From assembly GCF_024733845.1 (NCBI RefSeq), contig NZ_JANRHG010000003.1, forward strand, positions 1-64,000: a stretch of 64,000 nucleotides of DNA, read 5' to 3'. A program made the translations under genes and the position numbers. Positions 60,780 through 64,000 of this stretch are shown one piece after another (within the stretch, counting starts at the first letter, position 1; the number at the start of each line of letters is the position of its first letter). The notes under the pieces were generated by a model that was not told the DNA's origin, searched no databases, and saw only the letters and a program-made list of their open reading frames with translations. This stretch comes from Neomoorella sulfitireducens (GTDB taxonomy: Bacteria > Bacillota > DSM-521 > Neomoorellales > Neomoorellaceae).

Positions 60780-62264
60780 GTGGCCAAAAAGCCTAAAAAT
60801 GCCCCGGCTCCCAAGATAACTAAAGTTAAAGTAACGGGAAAATTAGATTCCCTCACCGACCTTTTAAAATTACGTTTATTTGAGTACTCGCCCCAATCGG
60901 TGGACGAGCTGGTCCAGGAGGCGCAACATAGCCTGCTGGTCAACCATAACCTGGCCAAGATCCAGAAAAACGTGAACCGCTGCCTGGCCAAGAATCCCTG
61001 TTTTCGCAGCGAGGGTAAGGGATTGTGGTGCCTGCGCCTGGACGGCTTGAAGGAGAACGATGCCGCCCACCGCGTCCTCCAGGTCCATGGCGATGCCCTG
61101 CGCTTAAGTGAAATCAACGCGGAGCTAAAGGAAGCCGGGAAGCCGGAAGTACCGGGGGAACAGAAACTGGTGGCCGACGGCCGTTTCTTGCGGCTAAAGG
61201 ATGGCCGCTGGGGCCTCATTCACTGGGCTTATGTGGAACCGGAACCGGCACAAGCGGCCAAGGCAACGCAGGAGGCGGTACCTGCGGTGATGGGAAATAC
61301 TCCCGGCCCGGGAAGCCACAGTGTATCCCCTGTCCAGGCCACAGCACCGCCTGCTGCTGCCGTAAAGTCCCGGGGCCTGCCGTATGATACGGCCGTAGCC
61401 ACCGGCAACGGCCAGGAAACGCAGCCCGTGGATTCTACGGCCAGGACGGCGCCGGGAAGGGGAAACAGCGCACCCCAGGTAGTGGAAATGCCCCGGGCCG
61501 GCGAGCCGGTGCTTCCCCTGGCCAAACCGGCCCCGGCGGCTAAAGAGAGCGATTTCTGGGACAAATTATTCCCTTTGAAGCATACCGAGAAGACGGCACC
61601 GCCAGCAGCCCCGAGGTTTGCGCCAGCGACGAACGCCACTGTGGCACCGCCGGCCTGGGAGGAAATAGCAGCCGGGGCCGAAGCCGCCGCCCTAACCCTG
61701 GAAACAGAAAAGTTAACCCCGGTTCCCAAGGAATTCAGCCTTATTAACGGCGGCAAGGCTGCCGCCGGCCGCCAGGGAGAGCAAAGGGATGAAGAAAAAG
61801 AAAGGCTGCGCCGGGAAATAGAAGACCTGCGCCAAGAGAATAAAAACCTGTTAAGCGATCTGGAAAAACTTCACCGGCGCAAGGAGGAGTTGCGCCAGGA
61901 ACTTACCCAGATTGAGGAGCAGCTGGTAAATTTAAGGGTTGAACGGGATTCCCTGAAAAAAAGGGTCAGCCACCTGGAGACACGTCTCATGCAGCTCCAG
62001 GGAACCCTCAATAAAACCGTCAGCGATGCCCAGGCCGAGCAGGCGCGCCTGAAGCAGCAGCTGCGGGAGCAGGAGTACCGTCTCCAGACGACCCTCATTG
62101 CCAATGAAGACCTGGAACGGACCGTGGCCGACCTGCAAAAGGAACGGCAGGAGCTAAAGCGCCAGCTCGCCCACTGGCCGGTGCGCCTGGCCCTGCGCCT
62201 GGCGGCCCTTTTCGGTTTCGGCCTGCCCCGGGAAAAAAACCGTGCCCGGGCTTATAGCCGTTAA
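60780..62264 (+). CDS. Protein with winged-helix-like repeats and long coiled coil
   Basis: A 494-residue protein from GTG 60780, chosen because GAGGTG lies 7 bases before it; an earlier start would run into the AEC gene. Two HARE-HTH/RpoE-like segments are suggested: VDELVQEAQHSLLVNHNLAK with SEGKGLWCLRLDG, and AHRVLQVHGDALRLSEINAE with FLRLKDGRWGLI. A Pro/Ala-rich linker of about 180 residues follows, then a coiled coil (about 330-465, LRREIEDLRQENKNLLSDL) and an arginine-rich end. No family was recognised. A nucleoid or RNA-polymerase-associated role is a guess. Confidence 0.55.
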   Translation: MAKKPKNAPAPKITKVKVTGKLDSLTDLLKLRLFEYSPQSVDELVQEAQHSLLVNHNLAKIQKNVNRCLAKNPCFRSEGKGLWCLRLDGLKENDAAHRVLQVHGDALRLSEINAELKEAGKPEVPGEQKLVADGRFLRLKDGRWGLIHWAYVEPEPAQAAKATQEAVPAVMGNTPGPGSHSVSPVQATAPPAAAVKSRGLPYDTAVATGNGQETQPVDSTARTAPGRGNSAPQVVEMPRAGEPVLPLAKPAPAAKESDFWDKLFPLKHTEKTAPPAAPRFAPATNATVAPPAWEEIAAGAEAAALTLETEKLTPVPKEFSLINGGKAAAGRQGEQRDEEKERLRREIEDLRQENKNLLSDLEKLHRRKEELRQELTQIEEQLVNLRVERDSLKKRVSHLETRLMQLQGTLNKTVSDAQAEQARLKQQLREQEYRLQTTLIANEDLERTVADLQKERQELKRQLAHWPVRLALRLAALFGFGLPREKNRARAYSR

Positions 62265-62336
62265 AAAGAGGGTAAAGGCCGGCCCTGCTACCTGTGGCCC
62301 CTTCCGGTAGTTTCGTTTAAGACCCAGGAGCATCCC

Positions 62337-62366
62337 TTGCCAGAAATAGCTATTCTAGCTTATAAT
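62337..62366 (+). promoter_or_regulatory. Sigma-A-type promoter upstream of the ABC exporter
   Basis: TTGCCA (62337-62342) and TATAAT (62361-62366) with an 18-base spacer. Transcription would start at about 62373, only about 10 bases before the hairpin at 62384. Confidence 0.6.
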
Positions 62367-62383
62367 ATAGTTATGGAAACTGC

Positions 62384-62410
62384 ATACCCCGGCAACCGGG
62401 GTATTTTTAT
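62384..62410 (+). terminator. Hairpin and T-run in the ABC exporter leader
   Basis: ATACCCCGG (62384-62392) and CCGGGGTAT (62396-62404) form a perfect nine-bp stem with a CAA loop, followed by TTTTATT. It ends the upstream gene's transcript or acts as an early attenuator for the exporter. Confidence 0.7.
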
Positions 62411-62448
62411 TAAAGGAAACAGGAACTGTTTACAGGGAGGATTGAAGC

Positions 62449-63369
62449 TTGACTGCGGTTGTCTGTGCCAGGGAATTGGTAAAAAAATACAATGGGTTTA
62501 CTGCCGTCAGGGGGATAAACTTTGTGGTCCGTCCCGGCGAGTGCTTCGGCTTTTTAGGTCCGAACGGCGCCGGTAAGACCACCACCATTAAAATGATCCA
62601 CTGTTTTATCCCCGTAACTGCGGGCACCCTGGAAGTCCTTGGCTACGACGTGGGCAGCCACCCGCGGGAAATTAAGGCCCGCCTGGGGGTGGTATCCCAG
62701 GAGGACAATTTGGACCCGGAGTTAACGGTTGAGGAAAACCTCCTCCTCTATGCCGGCTATTTCGATATTCCCCGGGGCGAGGCAGTAAAGCGTGTCCGCG
62801 AACTCCTGGCCTTTGCCGGCCTGGAAGAAAAGGCCGGGGTTGAAGTCGAGCACCTCTCCGGTGGTATGAAGCGGCGCCTGGCCATTGCCCGGGCCCTGGT
62901 AAATAAGCCGCAGCTTTTAATTTTAGATGAGCCTACCACCGGCCTGGACCCGGAAGCCCGGCATATGATCTGGGAGAAAATGCGCCAGCTCAAAGCGGCC
63001 GGGGTAACCTTGCTTCTCACCACCCATTACCTCGAGGAGGCGGCCCAGCTGTGTGACCGGCTGGTAATTATGGACCGGGGAATAATCCTGGAAGAAGGCC
63101 CCCCGGAAGAGCTGGTCCGGCGCCATGTCGGCCGGGAAGTCCTGGAACTGGCTCCGGTAGACGGCGAGGCCGTTGAGATTTTAGCCAAAGTAGACGGCGG
63201 CGTCCTGGCCCACCAGATCATAGGCCGGACATTGTACCTATATACCGGCAACGGGCGTGACACCTGGCAGCAGGTCCAGGGTTTAACCGGCCGGTTCAGC
63301 CATATGCGCTTAAGGCCGGCGACCCTGGAGGACGTTTTCCTTAAGCTAACCGGGAGGAGCCTGGATTAG
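62449..63369 (+). CDS. ABC exporter ATP-binding protein, NodI/DrrA type
   Basis: A 306-residue ATPase with Walker A GPNGAGKTTTIKMI, the Q-loop VVSQEDNLDPELTV, signature LSGGMKRRLAIARAL, Walker B LLILDEPTTGLDPEA and the switch His in TTHYLEEA. The Q-loop and the C-terminal ~80 residues fit the NodI/DrrA subfamily, which exports lipo-oligosaccharides, drugs or polysaccharides. TTG 62449 follows GGGAGG by 8 bases. The partner permease follows after one base. Confidence 0.92.
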   Translation: MTAVVCARELVKKYNGFTAVRGINFVVRPGECFGFLGPNGAGKTTTIKMIHCFIPVTAGTLEVLGYDVGSHPREIKARLGVVSQEDNLDPELTVEENLLLYAGYFDIPRGEAVKRVRELLAFAGLEEKAGVEVEHLSGGMKRRLAIARALVNKPQLLILDEPTTGLDPEARHMIWEKMRQLKAAGVTLLLTTHYLEEAAQLCDRLVIMDRGIILEEGPPEELVRRHVGREVLELAPVDGEAVEILAKVDGGVLAHQIIGRTLYLYTGNGRDTWQQVQGLTGRFSHMRLRPATLEDVFLKLTGRSLD

Positions 63370-63370
63370 G

Positions 63371-64000
63371 ATGGATATTTCTTATCGTGCCTGGAAGGTA
63401 TTCTGGCGCAATTTTGTCGTCTTCCGCAAGACCTGGCTGACCAATATCATGTTCAATTTCCTGGAACCCCTCCTTTACCTGGCGGCCATGGGTTACGGCA
63501 TGGGTTATTACATCCCGGCCATCGAGGGAATGAGCTACCTCCAGTTCCTGGCACCGGGGCTGATTGCCTCTTCGGCCATGTGGGCAACGTGTTCCGAGTG
63601 TACCTATGACAGCTTTGTACGCATGAAGTTTCAGAAGACCTACCATGCCATTGTGGCGACCCCGGTGAGTCTTGATGAAGTAGTTGTGGGGGAAATGCTT
63701 TTTGGCACCTTTAAAAGTGTCCTCTATGGCACGGTAATTTTGCTGGTGATTTTCCTGCTCGGACTGGTGCAGTCGCCGGCAGCCCTGCTGGTGCCCCCGG
63801 TCCTGGTGTTATGCGGCTTTGTCTTTGCCGAACTGGGGATGATGTGGACCGGCCTGGTGCCCAAGATTGATACCTTCAGTTACTTTTTTACCCTGATTAT
63901 CACCCCGATGTTCCTCTTCGCCGGCGTTTTCTTCCCCCTGGATGCCATGCCTGTAATAGTCCGGCAGCTGGCATGGTTAATCCCCCTTTACCATGTAGTA
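63371..64000 (+). CDS. ABC-2-type exporter permease, NodJ/DrrB type (cut by window end)
   Basis: The first 210 residues of a membrane permease: MDISYRAWKVFWRNFVVFRK then several hydrophobic helices, with the FLEPLLYLAAMGYGMG and FAGVFFPLDAMPV segments typical of ABC-2 NodJ-like proteins. No stop occurs before 64000, so the C-terminus is missing. It starts at ATG 63371, one base after the ATPase stop, and forms the exporter with it. Confidence 0.9.
   Translation, partial: MDISYRAWKVFWRNFVVFRKTWLTNIMFNFLEPLLYLAAMGYGMGYYIPAIEGMSYLQFLAPGLIASSAMWATCSECTYDSFVRMKFQKTYHAIVATPVSLDEVVVGEMLFGTFKSVLYGTVILLVIFLLGLVQSPAALLVPPVLVLCGFVFAELGMMWTGLVPKIDTFSYFFTLIITPMFLFAGVFFPLDAMPVIVRQLAWLIPLYHVV

Noticed and set aside
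1-64000. CRISPR arrays, tRNA or rRNA genes, intact IS elements or prophage
   Set aside because: No regularly spaced long repeats, tRNA-like cloverleaf ends, or transposase, integrase or phage structural genes were recognised.

Overview
The window is a GC-rich, almost entirely plus-strand chromosomal segment of an anaerobic, endospore-forming, thermophile-like Firmicute. Gene content and order point to Moorella (M. thermoacetica or a close relative). This identification is from recall of gene families and was not checked by a search. The evidence is a complete division and cell-wall (dcw) cluster fused to the spoIIGA-sigE-sigG sporulation locus, a PduL-type phosphotransacetylase of the acetogen kind, frequent TTG/GTG starts, and many well-formed Shine-Dalgarno sites.

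Layout. (1) Positions 1-8.5 kb: an FAD oxidoreductase, a LysE exporter, a YlbF-like protein, a PerR-type regulator with its own operator, a FapA/DUF342 protein, a Crp-family regulator, a small self-contained 44-codon gene, and an OmpR/histidine-kinase two-component system. (2) 8.5-13.4 kb is a worn accessory stretch. It has a PepSY-type membrane protein, a secreted beta-helix protein, a nitroreductase, a 5'-truncated S-layer (SLH) gene, and remnants of a GtrA protein, an amidohydrolase and a second copy of the beta-helix module. (3) 13.4-23.3 kb is metabolic: an FmdB zinc ribbon, a TPR protein, a B12-binding radical SAM protein, a ROK sugar kinase, a TctCBA transporter followed by a LarA-type nickel racemase, then a ThiS-like sulfur carrier beside a methionine-synthase-like protein. 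(4) 23.4-42.8 kb is the dcw cluster: mraZ-rsmH-ftsL-pbp-murE-murF-mraY-murD-ftsW-murG-murC-murB-murA-ftsQ-sbp-ftsA-ftsZ. (5) 42.8-46.5 kb is sporulation: spoIIGA, sigE, a 400-bp structured non-coding stretch, sigG and spoIIR. (6) 46.5-54.3 kb: ylmC/ymxH, pgeF, an HlyD-like gene, yggS, sepF, proC, yggT, divIVA and ileS. (7) 54.4-64 kb: pduL, DUF5665, a YteA-type zinc-finger gene, DUF1540, thiD, lspA, rluD, DUF2007, a DNA methyltransferase, an AEC permease, a coiled-coil protein with winged-helix-like repeats, and an ABC exporter cut by the window end.

How it works together. The dcw block makes the UDP-MurNAc-pentapeptide and lipid II precursors (MurA-G, MraY), moves and polymerises them (FtsW, PBP) and builds the Z-ring (FtsZ, FtsA, SepF, FtsQ/L). 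The same locus then passes to asymmetric division and the sigma-E/sigma-G cascade, with SpoIIR (the signal), SpoIIGA (the protease) and pro-sigma-E (the substrate) close together.

The most interesting signals are regulatory. There are phased 11-bp TT(C/A)AG arrays both in front of the response regulator and downstream of its kinase. A sigma-F-type promoter precedes sigG, and a long-spacer, 0A-box-like promoter precedes spoIIGA. A 10-bp phased GTGG array precedes mraZ, and a near-perfect Fur/PerR box precedes perR. The sigE-sigG gap holds an unexplained structured RNA candidate. No tRNA, rRNA, CRISPR array or intact insertion sequence was seen.
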